64,000 bases of DNA from Devosia sp. (lineage in GTDB: Bacteria > Pseudomonadota > Alphaproteobacteria > Rhizobiales > Devosiaceae): the NCBI RefSeq assembly GCF_017744655.1, contig NZ_JAGIAW010000004.1, forward strand, positions 124,001-188,000. Reading direction: 5' to 3'. Positions 25,811 through 35,215 of this stretch are shown here, one piece after another. Positions within the stretch are counted from its first letter, which is position 1, and each line of letters begins with the position of its first letter. A program made the position numbers and the translations under genes. The notes beneath the pieces were generated by a model. It was not told where the DNA came from, did not search any database, and saw only the letters and a program-made list of their open reading frames with translations.

Positions 25811-26943
25811 GGCCGGGCTGCTCTCTCGGCCGCGCGACGGCTCCTGTTCGTCGCGAACCAAAGCAATAGCACGACGCAATAGCCGAGCGTTTCCAGCGTA
25901 ACGAAGAGGATCGGCGCGGTTTTCCCCAAGGCGAGCGCCAGCCCTGCGAGGCCTAGAACACAGGTGTTGCATAGACCCGCCAGGGCAAGGCGGTGCCGAT
26001 TTTGGAGCTGGAAGTCGTAGACGGCGGTGGCGGAGAGTTTTTCGAGGCTTTGCCAGGCAATGAGCACGAGAACGAAGCCATGGGGCAGGCCCAGCATCGG
26101 CGCTGCCAAGGCGACCAGGATGGACGATACCAGCGCGATGGCCGCCTGGCCGGTGAGGCTGAGGCCCATGCTCGGCCGGCGCCGCGCCAGCTCGACCCGT
26201 CTGAGATAGGTGACGAGCAGACCGGCGGCGTTGAAAGCCTGCTTGGCATAGATGATCAGCGCCGGCAGGGGGCCGGAAAAACTTGCGCCAAGCACGAAGA
26301 GCACGGCGCGACCATAGAGCTGGCCGATCCCCTGCGCGCCCATGACGGTGACGATCTCGATGAGGGCGGCACCAAAGTTCGCCTTTGTCGATCTTTGGTA
26401 AGGGCCCGCGAGAAACACATGCGCCGTTGCGAGCACGACGGTGCTCCAAAATGCCGCATGCCCCGCCGTTTCGGCCGAGATTTCGGGGTTGAGAACCGCG
26501 CCGAAACAGAGCGGCAGCATCCAACCATTCTGTAGCAACATAGCCCAGTGCTGGAAACCGCGGCGGTCAAGCTCGGCGTCGAGAAGGGGAAACCGCAGCA
26601 GCAATGCCGTGGTGAGGAAAGGCAGCAAGGTCGCGGTATCGGCTGGTGCGAAATGCAAGGCGATTGGAATCATCGCAAGGCCGAGTGCGGCAATGCCCGC
26701 CCGATAGACGAGATAGGCGGACCGCATAACGGCATCGCTGTGCCGCAGCCTGAGCATGGCCGGGATCAGTCCGGAACTGCCGTCGAAGGCAAAAAAGATC
26801 AGGCCTAGAAGGCCAGCATATTTGGCGAGCGAGAGAACAGCATCGGTTTGTCCGGTGGCCACGAGCCAGCTTTGAGCGAGGAACAAGGCTCCTGGCGGCG
26901 TCGCAGCCAGGGCAAGCCCGGCAATATGTCCCGCAACCCTCAT
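25807..26943 (-). CDS. Polysaccharide flippase-like membrane protein (Wzx)
   Basis: This polytopic protein of 378 residues has about ten to eleven hydrophobic segments and no soluble domain. Position between glycosyltransferase, acetyltransferase and polymerase genes, and the MOP-like pattern of paired helices, point to the flippase that moves the undecaprenyl-linked repeat unit across the inner membrane. It is somewhat shorter than most Wzx proteins (about 400-480), and no strong motif exists for this family. Both ends overlap neighbours by four bases. Confidence 0.75.
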   Translation of the reverse strand: MRVAGHIAGLALAATPPGALFLAQSWLVATGQTDAVLSLAKYAGLLGLIFFAFDGSSGLIPAMLRLRHSDAVMRSAYLVYRAGIAALGLAMIPIALHFAPADTATLLPFLTTALLLRFPLLDAELDRRGFQHWAMLLQNGWMLPLCFGAVLNPEISAETAGHAAFWSTVVLATAHVFLAGPYQRSTKANFGAALIEIVTVMGAQGIGQLYGRAVLFVLGASFSGPLPALIIYAKQAFNAAGLLVTYLRRVELARRRPSMGLSLTGQAAIALVSSILVALAAPMLGLPHGFVLVLIAWQSLEKLSATAVYDFQLQNRHRLALAGLCNTCVLGLAGLALALGKTAPILFVTLETLGYCVVLLLWFATNRSRRAAERAARP

Positions 26944-27506
26944 GCCAGCACCCTTTGGACACGGGCCGGTGTGCCGAAGGCTACGGCGTGGGCGGGAATA
27001 TCGCGATTGACGAGGCTATGCGCACCGATGACCGCGCTATCGCCGATGGTGACGCCCGGCAGGATGGTGACGTGACGGCCGATCCAGACATTGTTGCCAA
27101 TGGTCACTGGCCCGACCAGAAAACCGCTTTCGAGGATGGGTCGTTCGGCGTCGAGCCTGTGGTCGCTGTCGCGGATGGAACAGTTTTCACCGATGCGTGT
27201 GCCTTGGCCGATCGCAACCGACTGGCGCGCGGAGAGGATCGTGCCTTGATTGACCGACACGTCGTGGCCGAGCCGCAGGTGACCACCCTCGGCGACGGCG
27301 AGGCTGATATTCGGGCCAAGGAAGGTTCGATCGCCCACCTCGATCGTGCCGGTGACGCCGGCGCAGCGGATCGGCCCGGCAAAGGTGACATGCCGGCCAA
27401 AACGGATCCAGGAGAGATAGACATGGCGATACCAGACCCCGCGCGCCACGCGTGCCACGAGGTCGATGGCCCTGGTGGCATAGCGCGAAAAACTACGCCT
27501 GCTCAT
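26940..27506 (-). CDS. Hexapeptide-repeat acyltransferase
   Basis: This is a 188-residue beta-helix acetyltransferase with successive hexapeptide turns (for example IGNNVWIGRHVTILPGVTIG) and the typical NRDIPAHAVAFGTPARV ending. It is likely to O-acetylate a sugar of the repeat unit. The start at 27506 overlaps the upstream stop by ATGA and was preferred to an ATG 14 codons further upstream inside the polymerase gene. It is the second acetyltransferase of the operon. Confidence 0.88.
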   Translation of the reverse strand: MSRRSFSRYATRAIDLVARVARGVWYRHVYLSWIRFGRHVTFAGPIRCAGVTGTIEVGDRTFLGPNISLAVAEGGHLRLGHDVSVNQGTILSARQSVAIGQGTRIGENCSIRDSDHRLDAERPILESGFLVGPVTIGNNVWIGRHVTILPGVTIGDSAVIGAHSLVNRDIPAHAVAFGTPARVQRVLA

Positions 27507-28708
27507 GACAGCACCTTGGGCATGCGGGGCGCGTGGATGGTGCGCCAAAGGCTGCCGATAGCCGCGGCGAGGAGGATAATGGTCAGGCGGAAGATGGTGG
27601 TGTCAAAGCCGCCGCGCAGGGTGAAAATGGCGAGAAGCGGGATCAGGCTGACGACGAGTGCCTGCATGAGCGGTTGCCAGCGGACAAAGGCGCGATAGGC
27701 ATTGTCGAGCAGCGCCAGCGTGCCACCGAAAGCGATGCCAATTGCCACGACGCCGATGAAGCCGCCTGCCGCAAAGGCCTCGCCGGCAAGACCCGGCGTC
27801 AGGCCGCCCAGGCCGTCCCGCGCTTCCATCAGGCGCAGTGCCCGGCTCAATTGCAGCGGCTTTTCAGGGAAAAGCGCCCGTGGGAAAAGCTGTTGCAGCA
27901 CCTGCCAATAGTGCCCGGCCTGATAACCAGCCTCTTCGACGAGGCGGGCGGCAAGGGCGTAGCTTTCGAGCAGCGACAGCTGGGACAGGGTCAGCCGCGC
28001 GGCTTCGAAAAAATCGGTCGCTTCGCCCTGCAAGGTGAGCCGGAAGCTCAGTGTCAGCGCAAGAAGAACTGCCGCTACAATAGCGGGCAGGACGAGGCCA
28101 CTCAGGCCGATGCGACGATGGGCTAGGAGGATAAGGCCGAAGGCGATGCCCGTAATGGCAAATTGGGTTCGGCCACCGAGCAGCCAGAAGACCAGCAGGA
28201 CCAGAGCCATCGACAGCCACGGCTGTGCCGTTCGGGCCGATGCTGCGTGGGCGCAGAGAAGCGCGGCGGTGAAAGCGGCGAGGCAGGCACAGGCATAGGT
28301 CAGCGAAAAGAGGAAACTGTCCACGGGCAGACGTAGAAAACCGGTCTGGGCAAAGCCGAAGAGGCCCCCGGGCGCGGCGGCGATCAGGCCAAGCAAGGTG
28401 AACAACACCAAGGCATGAAACAGTTTTGGCCCGGCGGAGACGCCTCCTTCCAGCGGAGCGCTCTCTGCCGAGGACCGCGAAAACAGCCAGTAGCCAGCGT
28501 ACCAGGCAAGGCTCGAAAGCCCGGCAATGGTAGTCGCAGTGCCGATCTGCGCTTGCAGGGTCGCGGACATGGCGTCTGGATCGAGCAGGGCCAGTGGCAG
28601 GGCATGAAAGAGCAGGATGGCGATGCCGAGGAGGAACAGGCCGGGGCGACCGTGACGCAGGGCGAACAGCAGACCCAAAAGGCTTGCAGCAATCAGTGCG
28701 AGGATCAT
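27503..28708 (-). CDS. O-antigen/exopolysaccharide polymerase-like protein (Wzy)
   Basis: This is an inner-membrane protein of 401 residues with about ten transmembrane segments and a larger periplasmic loop (about residues 225-300, with FPRALFPEKPLQLSRALRL). The charged ARDGLGGLTPGLAGEAF segment before the late helices resembles polymerase loops. Its position in a complete repeat-unit operon supports the role of joining repeat units on the periplasmic face; Wzy sequences are too divergent for certainty. It is coupled by ATGA to both neighbours. Confidence 0.75.
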   Translation of the reverse strand: MILALIAASLLGLLFALRHGRPGLFLLGIAILLFHALPLALLDPDAMSATLQAQIGTATTIAGLSSLAWYAGYWLFSRSSAESAPLEGGVSAGPKLFHALVLFTLLGLIAAAPGGLFGFAQTGFLRLPVDSFLFSLTYACACLAAFTAALLCAHAASARTAQPWLSMALVLLVFWLLGGRTQFAITGIAFGLILLAHRRIGLSGLVLPAIVAAVLLALTLSFRLTLQGEATDFFEAARLTLSQLSLLESYALAARLVEEAGYQAGHYWQVLQQLFPRALFPEKPLQLSRALRLMEARDGLGGLTPGLAGEAFAAGGFIGVVAIGIAFGGTLALLDNAYRAFVRWQPLMQALVVSLIPLLAIFTLRGGFDTTIFRLTIILLAAAIGSLWRTIHAPRMPKVLS

Positions 28709-29961
28709 CGGTGCTGGCTTTCCGCGACTGGGGCCAAGCTCGGGTTTCTATCCGCGGCCTCGATGGCGCCGACAAAATGGGCCAGAATGGTTTCGCGATG
28801 CCAGCGCCGCTCTGCTCGGCGCCGCGCTGTGGCGCCAAGGTTTTCAGCCAAAGCGGGATCATCGCAAAGCCGCTCGATCGCCGCCGAAAGCGCCGCCGCA
28901 TCACCCGGCTCGACGGCAAGGCCGCAGCCCTCGATCTCCTCGAAAATTCCGGTGCCCGATGCCGCCGTCGCAATGACAGGACGGCCGGAGGCCAGCATAT
29001 TGGCAAGCTTGCTGGGCAAAACGAGATCGGCGGCCCCGGCGATCTGCGGCAACAGGTGCATGGTGGCGAGTCCCAAAAGCTCGCTTAATTGCTCCCGCGG
29101 TTGCAGGTCGAAGAACCTCATATTGCCGAGATCCCCCGCCATGGCTTCGAGTTCGGCGCGATAGGGACCATTGCCGCAGATCACGAAGGTGATGTCGTCA
29201 CAATCAGAGAGGCTACGTGCCGCCGCGATGACGAGATCGAGCCCCTGCTTGCGTCCCAAAGCCCCCGAATAGAGCGCGATATGCGGCGTCGTGATGTTCC
29301 ATTTTTGTCGAAAGGCGGAGGGGCGGCCGAGGGGCATGACTTGGGTAAGATCGCCCCAGTTCCGGTGTTCGGCCACGCGCTCGCGCGAAACACCTTTCTC
29401 GACAAGTCGGCGGCACATGGCGGGCGAGATGCTGCTGACCCGGTCAAATCTGCGCAAAATCCGCCGCTCTGCCGCAGCGAGCAGTTTTATGATTGTGTGA
29501 TTGGTCGAGACGAGGCCGGTTGCGAGGGCCGCTTCAAGTTCAAAATCCTGCAAGTGCAGCCAGGAGCCTGCGCCCGAAAGCCGGGAGGCCAGCAATCCCA
29601 GAGGCGCCGCGAGGAGGCTCGGGGCAATGGTGATGACCCGCTCGGGGCGCCAGAGAAGCGCCTCGGCCAGCATGATCGGCGTGGCGGCCAGCGCAAAACT
29701 GGCCTGATGCACCAGGCGCAGCACGCCGCTGGGGCGAGAGGGAATAAAATGCGGCACGCGATAGATGCGGGCCCGGCCCAGATCTTCCCGGCTCCAGCCC
29801 CGATGTCCCGGGCGTGGGCGCCATCCGGGATAGTAGGGCTGGCCAACGACCGCGCGAACCTCGTGACCCCGCTGAGCCAGTGCCTCGACCAGCCCCGTCG
29901 TATAGGGCCCCGTGCCGATGAGTTCGGGTGCATAATTGAGGCCCAGCAGCAGGATTTTCAT
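28705..29961 (-). CDS. Glycosyltransferase family 4 (WcaI-like)
   Basis: This is a 418-residue GT-B glycosyltransferase similar to the colanic-acid enzyme WcaI. The N-terminus MKILLLGLNYAPELIGTGPYT, the QPYYPGW block, YSGALGRKQGLD and the donor-site segment LPSKLANMLASGRPVIAT are as in WcaI/WbuB-type enzymes that act with fucose-containing repeat units. The frame runs 28 codons further upstream into fcl, but ATG 29961 overlaps the fcl stop and starts the Rossmann strand. Confidence 0.9.
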   Translation of the reverse strand: MKILLLGLNYAPELIGTGPYTTGLVEALAQRGHEVRAVVGQPYYPGWRPRPGHRGWSREDLGRARIYRVPHFIPSRPSGVLRLVHQASFALAATPIMLAEALLWRPERVITIAPSLLAAPLGLLASRLSGAGSWLHLQDFELEAALATGLVSTNHTIIKLLAAAERRILRRFDRVSSISPAMCRRLVEKGVSRERVAEHRNWGDLTQVMPLGRPSAFRQKWNITTPHIALYSGALGRKQGLDLVIAAARSLSDCDDITFVICGNGPYRAELEAMAGDLGNMRFFDLQPREQLSELLGLATMHLLPQIAGAADLVLPSKLANMLASGRPVIATAASGTGIFEEIEGCGLAVEPGDAAALSAAIERLCDDPALAENLGATARRRAERRWHRETILAHFVGAIEAADRNPSLAPVAESQHR

Positions 29962-30986
29962 GCCGCCGCCCCGCGCGCCAATTGCGCCTGATACCAGGCA
30001 TAGGTCTCTGCCAACCCATCCTCGAGCGCTATCTTCGGTCGCCACCCCATCTGCCGCAGGCGGCTGGTATCGAGCAGCTTCTTGGGCGTGCCATCGGGCT
30101 TGGCGGGGTCGAGGGCAATAGCGCCCTCGTAGCCCACCGTGCGGCAGATGAGATGCGCCAGATCGATAAGCGCGATGTCCTCGCCAGAGCCGATATTGAC
30201 CGGGTCAGCCCCGGAATAGGTCTTGAGCAGCAGGACCAGCGCATCGGCGCAATCATCCACATGCAGAAATTCCCGCCTTGCCGTGCCGGTGCCCCAGAGT
30301 TCGAATTGTTTGGCGCCGCGGCTCTTGGCGTCGTGCGCCTTGCGCAGCAAAGCGGGCAGTACATGGCCGCGCTCGAGATCGAAATTGTCGCCAGGTCCAT
30401 AAAGATTGGTCGGCATGGCGGCAATATAGTTGCGGCCGAACTGGGTGCGATAGGCTTCCGCCAGCTTGAGCGCAGCGATCTTGGCAAGCGCATACCATTG
30501 GTTGGTCGGCTCGAGGGGCCCGGTAAGAAGCGCCTCCTCGCTGATCGGCTGCGGCGCGAATTTGGGATAGATGCAGCTTGAACCCAAAAACAGGACGCGA
30601 TCGATATCCGCCCCATGCGCCGCCTTGGCGATATTGAGATTGATGGCGAGGTTGTCGGTCAGAAACCCGACCGGATCCCGGCTATTGGCCAGAATGCCAC
30701 CAACCCTTGCCGCCGCGATGATGATGGCATCGGGTCGTGTTTCCCCGACAAAACCCTCAACCTCTGTCTGGCGCGTCAAGTCCAGCTCGCGCCGCCCGGC
30801 GGTCAGCAGCGTGCAGGCCTCACCCCCGAGGCGCCGCAGCAGCGCCTGTCCGACCATGCCAGTATGGCCGGCGATCCAGATGGTTTTGCCCGTGAGCGAA
30901 AAGCCCGGTTTTGCCGTTCCAGCCGTGTGATGGTCCGGGTTCGCCCCCGCCAAAGGCAAGGCTTCGCCCTTATGCTCTTCCGACAT
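29958..30986 (-). CDS. fcl: GDP-L-fucose synthase
   Basis: This bifunctional epimerase/reductase converts GDP-4-keto-6-deoxymannose to GDP-L-fucose using NADPH. The nucleotide loop IAGHTGMVGQ, the GSSCIYPKFAPQPI block, the catalytic YALAKIA (Tyr-x3-Lys) and GPGDNFD are all present. At 342 residues it is about 20-30 longer than E. coli Fcl because of a hydrophilic N-terminal extension (MSEEHKGEALPLAG onward) before the first beta strand. The ATG has a GGGGA ribosome site. The partner GDP-mannose 4,6-dehydratase gene is not in this window and must be elsewhere. First gene of the seven-gene polysaccharide operon. Confidence 0.94.
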   Translation of the reverse strand: MSEEHKGEALPLAGANPDHHTAGTAKPGFSLTGKTIWIAGHTGMVGQALLRRLGGEACTLLTAGRRELDLTRQTEVEGFVGETRPDAIIIAAARVGGILANSRDPVGFLTDNLAINLNIAKAAHGADIDRVLFLGSSCIYPKFAPQPISEEALLTGPLEPTNQWYALAKIAALKLAEAYRTQFGRNYIAAMPTNLYGPGDNFDLERGHVLPALLRKAHDAKSRGAKQFELWGTGTARREFLHVDDCADALVLLLKTYSGADPVNIGSGEDIALIDLAHLICRTVGYEGAIALDPAKPDGTPKKLLDTSRLRQMGWRPKIALEDGLAETYAWYQAQLARGAAA

Positions 30987-31120
30987 TTTCGTGTCCCCGC
31001 AGCCTGAAGAGAGCTCAAGTCTTCGGCTGAACCGGGCTCGGGTCAATGCGGATTAATTGACGTGCCATAGGGGTATTTACGGATTTTTTACGATAGGCCC
31101 ACCGGGTTTGGAGGCGTAGG

Positions 31121-31140
31121 GTTGCAACGCACAATTGTGC
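31121..31140. promoter_or_regulatory. Tandem palindromes upstream of the fcl operon
   Basis: GTTGCAAC (31121-31128) is immediately followed by GCACAATTGTGC (31129-31140); both are perfect palindromes. They lie about 135 bases upstream of the fcl start, between two minus-strand transcription units, where the polysaccharide operon promoter is expected. A further imperfect repeat, GTCAAT and ATTGAC, lies nearer the gene. A role as a regulator site is a guess. Confidence 0.35.
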
Positions 31141-31175
31141 TCTCGTCAGGCTCCCAAATATCTCTCAGCAAAAGA

Positions 31176-31204
31176 AAACGGCGCCGCTCGGGTGAGGGCG
31201 CCGT
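31176..31204 (-). terminator. Terminator of the chemoreceptor gene
   Basis: AACGGCGCC and GGCGCCGTT form a perfect 9-base stem with an 11-base loop, followed on the minus strand by a T-rich run. It lies about 30 bases after the stop of the chemoreceptor gene. Confidence 0.8.
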
Positions 31205-31232
31205 TCTGTCTTTGCAGTGCTGATCCGAGCGA

Positions 31233-33236
31233 TCAGAACTCGTCCCAGTCGTTCGCCACGGCCGCATTGCCCTGGCTCAGATATTGGCTCTGGGCCGGCT
31301 TCGCCTTGGCGGCAGGCGCGGCACGCCGCGGCTGGGGCTTCTCGACGATCTGGGTGCCGGGGGCGATATGGAAGACATCGACAATGGTGTCGAGTTCGTT
31401 GGCGCGGGCTTCGGTCTGCTCGATGGCGGCATTGGTCTCTTCCACCAGCGCCGCATTGTGCTGGGTCATTTCGTCCATCTGGCGCACGGCGACGTTGATC
31501 TCGTCGATGGCCTGGGCCTGCTGGCTGCTCTCGCGGGCGATTTCCGCCATCATGGCGCTATTGCCGCGCATGGCGTCCAGCATGGAGCCGAGCTTGCCGG
31601 CGGCATCGGACACCAGCTTGGCGCCGCCGTCGACTTCCCGCGCGCTTTCCTCGATCAGTGCCTTGACGTCCGAGGAGGCTTCGGCGGCGGACTGGGCGAG
31701 GCGGCGCACTTCCACGGCGACCACGGCAAAGCCCTTGCCAGCTTCACCGGCCCGCGCTGCTTCCACCGAGGCGTTGAGGGCAAGCAAGTTGGTCTGGAAG
31801 GCGATGTCGTCGATCATGCCGATGATGTTGGAGATCTTTTCCGAGGCCGTGGTGATGCGGCCCATGGCCGCGGTCGCCTGGTCCATTACCTGGCCGCTCT
31901 GCACTGCCGATTGCGTTACAGCTTCCGCCGCGGTGCTGCCACGCTGGGCGCGCTTGGCATTTTCGCTTACGGCGGCGGCGAGCTGCTCCATCGTCGCGGA
32001 GGTTTCCTCGATGGTTGCGGCCTGGCGCGTCGTGCGTTCGCTGAGGTCATTGGCGCCGGCAAGAATTTCGCCGGTCGCGACCTTTACGCCGCGCGAGGTG
32101 GTGCGGAGACGGGTAACGACGTCGGTCAGCGTATCGGCCACCCGGTTCATGTCGGTCTGCAGTTCAAGGAATGCGCCCTGGTGCGAGCCGGTCATGCGCT
32201 GCGTCAGGTCGGTATCGGCAAGGGCGGCCAGCACGGAACCGGCATCAGCAAGGCCAACGCGGACGCTCGACACCATGGCGTTGAAATTATGGGCGATACG
32301 GGTGATGTCGTCGTCATCAAACTTGGTTGTGATCGCGCGGCTGAAGTCGCCGGCCATGGCGGCTTCCACCACGTCGTCGAATTCGCCCTGGAAGGTCTCC
32401 ATGGTCTTGGTGCGGGCCGCGGCGCGCAGGGCAGCGGCCTGTTCCTCGGCCGTCATGGACGCCATCTTGATGCCGTTGTCCTTGAAGACCTGTACGGCTT
32501 CGGCCATTTCGCCGATTTCGTCGGCGCGATTGAGGCCCGGAACTTCGGTCTCGAACTTGCCTGCGGAGAGGTCGCGCATGGCAAGAGTCAGGTTGCCGAT
32601 GGGGCGGCCGAGCTGGGCGGTGCCGAGGTAGAGCGCCGCGGCGGTGCCAGCGAGAATGCCGAGGCCGGCGGTGACCAGCAGCAGCGTGCGCATGGTGCCC
32701 TGGAAGCCGGCGATTTCGCCCTGGATGACCTTGTAGGTCTCAAGGTCTGCCGCGACGATGGTGTCGATTTCGGCTTGGAAGGCTTTGCGGTTGGCGCGGT
32801 TGGTTTCGTTATTGCCCTGCACGTTGGCTTCGGCGGGATCGACATCGCGACCAAGGCGGGCGATTTCCGTGCGGAATTCTTTGAACTCGGCGGAGCGGGC
32901 GATCATGTTCTCGAATGTTGCGATCTCGCTCTGCTCGACGAGCGGACGCCAGGTGGCGATGACCTCGTCGATGCGGCCGAGCTGGGTGATGATGCCCTCC
33001 GCGAAGGGAGCTGCCTTTTCGGTGTTCGCCGCGGCATAGATGCCGCGCGATTCCATGACAACGGCCGTGACGAGCCGGTTCATGGTTTCACCGTAGAGCG
33101 CGCGTTTAGACGAATTGTCGAGCCGCTGAATCTGATGATCATATTCGGCCACGACATAGAGGCCGATGCCGGTGATCAGCGCGGCGACCACGCCCATGAT
33201 GCCGACGATAGACAATACCTTGCCGCGAATGCGCAT
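31233..33236 (-). CDS. Methyl-accepting chemotaxis protein with C-terminal CheR-tether motif
   Basis: This is a transmembrane chemoreceptor of 667 residues. TM1 is at about 8-28, followed by a periplasmic helical sensor domain (about 30-185), TM2 at about 186-208, two HAMP-like regions with linker (about 210-400), and the kinase-control hairpin with [20 protein letters not shown] and [19 protein letters not shown]. After an Ala/Pro/Lys-rich flexible tail the protein ends in NDWDEF. An aromatic pentapeptide of this W-x-x-F form is the tether for CheR/CheB methylation enzymes in other bacteria. The ligand is unknown. Confidence 0.95.
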   Translation of the reverse strand: MRIRGKVLSIVGIMGVVAALITGIGLYVVAEYDHQIQRLDNSSKRALYGETMNRLVTAVVMESRGIYAAANTEKAAPFAEGIITQLGRIDEVIATWRPLVEQSEIATFENMIARSAEFKEFRTEIARLGRDVDPAEANVQGNNETNRANRKAFQAEIDTIVAADLETYKVIQGEIAGFQGTMRTLLLVTAGLGILAGTAAALYLGTAQLGRPIGNLTLAMRDLSAGKFETEVPGLNRADEIGEMAEAVQVFKDNGIKMASMTAEEQAAALRAAARTKTMETFQGEFDDVVEAAMAGDFSRAITTKFDDDDITRIAHNFNAMVSSVRVGLADAGSVLAALADTDLTQRMTGSHQGAFLELQTDMNRVADTLTDVVTRLRTTSRGVKVATGEILAGANDLSERTTRQAATIEETSATMEQLAAAVSENAKRAQRGSTAAEAVTQSAVQSGQVMDQATAAMGRITTASEKISNIIGMIDDIAFQTNLLALNASVEAARAGEAGKGFAVVAVEVRRLAQSAAEASSDVKALIEESAREVDGGAKLVSDAAGKLGSMLDAMRGNSAMMAEIARESSQQAQAIDEINVAVRQMDEMTQHNAALVEETNAAIEQTEARANELDTIVDVFHIAPGTQIVEKPQPRRAAPAAKAKPAQSQYLSQGNAAVANDWDEF

Positions 33237-33414
33237 GCGACAATACCTTTCAGTCTACGCCGTGCGCGCACGGCCTGGATGTGCTGCCGCTTTATTTCAG
33301 TTGTGTGACAATGCACGTTCTGATCTCGAAGTGGGCGGCCTGTCCAAGTAATGTAGCTGTTTTCCTCTTAATGTATGGTGAAGCACTTATGAACTTGCCT
33401 AAATCATAGGCAGG

Positions 33415-34155
33415 TCAAACACTTGCAGAAGCGGCCTTTGCTTGGCCAATGGCAGTTTTGAGAGCAGCAACGCGCGTGCCGTCGGTCCGGCGTCGGCCGG
33501 GGCTGACAAAGCCGAGGCGTTGCGCGGGGGCGCTGTCGCCCTCGATCGGGGCCGAGCAGGAGCCGTGGATGGCGCCCAGCGGCGCCGCGGCAAGGATGGC
33601 GCCGACATTGTCTGCGCTGATCCCCGCGCCGGCCATGATGGTGATGCGGCCCGCCGCAATGCGCTGGGCCAGGATCAGGTCATCGAGACCCGCCGGCGCC
33701 GAAGTGGCGCGGCCCGAGGTCAGGATCGTGTCAAAGCCCAGCGCCACGGCCTCTTCGACGGCCTGGGCAATATCGGGCACGAGATCGAAGGCGCGGTGCA
33801 GGGTTTTCCGGAGCCCCTGGCTTTCGGCAACCAGGGTTTTGAGCATCTCGACATCGAGGCTACCATCGGGACGATTGGCACCGAGCACGACGCCCTCAAG
33901 CCCAAGGCGGCGCACCGCTGCGATGTCGGCGCGCATCATGTCGAGATCGTCCGAGGTGAAAACGAAATCGCCGGCGCGCGGGCGGATCATGACGCGGGCG
34001 GTGACGCCCATCTCGGCCGCCAGCGCCATCAGGCCGGAAGTCGGCGTGGTTCCACCCAGTTCCAGGGCTGCGCAAAGCTCGATGCGGTCGGCCCCGCCCG
34101 CATGAGCGGCGCGCAATCCGGCAGCGGTATCGACGCAGATTTCGAGGAGAGTCAT
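33415..34155 (-). CDS. cutC: CutC family protein
   Basis: This is a cytoplasmic TIM-barrel protein of 246 residues. The N-terminus LLEICVDTAAGLRAAHAGGADRIELCAAL, then RVMIRPRAGDF and LHRAFDL, are diagnostic of CutC. The name refers to copper homeostasis, but a direct copper role has been questioned and the enzymatic activity is unclear. The gene is coupled by ATGA to an upstream ROK-family kinase, which suggests sugar or amino-sugar metabolism rather than copper. Confidence 0.93.
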   Translation of the reverse strand: MTLLEICVDTAAGLRAAHAGGADRIELCAALELGGTTPTSGLMALAAEMGVTARVMIRPRAGDFVFTSDDLDMMRADIAAVRRLGLEGVVLGANRPDGSLDVEMLKTLVAESQGLRKTLHRAFDLVPDIAQAVEEAVALGFDTILTSGRATSAPAGLDDLILAQRIAAGRITIMAGAGISADNVGAILAAAPLGAIHGSCSAPIEGDSAPAQRLGFVSPGRRRTDGTRVAALKTAIGQAKAASASV

Positions 34156-35066
34156 GCCGCGCCTCCGGCCAGGCCGAGCGCCGCCGCGCCGATCAGTCCG
34201 GCGTCGGCCGTCAATTGCGCCGGCACCACGAGCGGACGGTCGAGTTTTCTGAGAATACGCGGGCGCACCGCTGCATCGAGCCGGGCGATCAGTTCGTGAC
34301 TGTTTCCGAGGCCGCCGCCCACGGCGATGATATCGGGGCCGACGATATTGACCACCAGCGCCAGGGGCTGGGCCACGAGCTCGATGAAGAGTTCCACGGT
34401 GCCTGCCGCCTTGGTATCACCGGCCAGCCATTCGGAGACGATTGCGGTGCTCGCCAGATCTGTACCGTGCAGATGCCGGTGCAACCTTTCAATTCCGCGT
34501 GCGCCGCCAACCGTGTCGAGGCAGCCCGAAAGCCCGCAGCCGCAGGGGAAATGCGGGAGATCGTAGGGCGGCACGCTGACCTTGGTCGCAACGATGGTGC
34601 CATGGCCCCATTCGCCGCCGAGGCCGGCAGCGCCGGGATGGAGGCGCTTGTCCACCACGATACCGCCACCGACGCCCGTGCCCATGATGGCCCCAAAGAC
34701 TACGCGGTGCTCGCGCCCGGCGCCGGCCGTCGCTTCGGCCAGCACGAAGCAGTCGGCATCATTGGCGACGAAAACCTTTCGGCCCAGCAGCCCTTCCAGT
34801 TCCTGCGCCAGATGCCGTCCATCGATGCAGGGAATATTGGCGCAGGTGACATGGCCGCTCGCCGGATCGACCACGCCCGTCACCGAAATGGCGATGGGCG
34901 CACCGGCCGGCGCCGCGCCTTGCGCGATGAGGCCGGAAACGGCGGCGACGAAGGCGGGAAAATCATCGCGCGGCGTCGGCACGCGGCCGAGGGCAATCAG
35001 GTTGTCGGGGGCCGTGGCGGTGGCGCCCTTGATCGTTGTGCCGCCAATATCGAAGCAGGTGATCAT
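34152..35066 (-). CDS. ROK-family sugar kinase
   Basis: This is a cytoplasmic ATP-dependent sugar kinase of 304 residues. It has the phosphate loop FDIGGTTIKG at the N-terminus, catalytic aspartate in VANDADCF, the GTGVGGGIV loop, and the ROK zinc motif in the form CGCGLSGC. The type is close to N-acetylglucosamine/N-acetylmannosamine kinases or glucokinase. ATG 35066 starts the first beta strand; the frame continues 30 codons upstream without family character. Coupled to cutC by a 4-base overlap and divergent from the flavoprotein gene. Confidence 0.9.
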   Translation of the reverse strand: MITCFDIGGTTIKGATATAPDNLIALGRVPTPRDDFPAFVAAVSGLIAQGAAPAGAPIAISVTGVVDPASGHVTCANIPCIDGRHLAQELEGLLGRKVFVANDADCFVLAEATAGAGREHRVVFGAIMGTGVGGGIVVDKRLHPGAAGLGGEWGHGTIVATKVSVPPYDLPHFPCGCGLSGCLDTVGGARGIERLHRHLHGTDLASTAIVSEWLAGDTKAAGTVELFIELVAQPLALVVNIVGPDIIAVGGGLGNSHELIARLDAAVRPRILRKLDRPLVVPAQLTADAGLIGAAALGLAGGAA

Positions 35067-35215
35067 GGAAAGTCTTGTTCTCTCTATTGGTTCGACACTA
35101 GCGGCTAGCCGCAGGCGGGGCCAGCGGTGGGCGGCGGCTTTCCCACATGCGCTCACCTTGCGCGGCCGCAGGGAAACTGGCTAAGGATCGCCTTCCCCGT
35201 ATGGAAGGACAAAGC

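Noticed and set aside
25811..26524. 238-codon extension upstream of the GT4 gene
   Set aside because: Lies within the flippase gene on the same strand in another frame; Arg/Pro-rich with no domain character.
31284..33308. 674-codon open frame on the plus strand opposite the chemoreceptor gene
   Set aside because: It is exactly antisense to a clear chemoreceptor with conserved signalling hairpin; the antisense protein is Gly/His-rich without any family signature. High GC keeps the complementary frame open.
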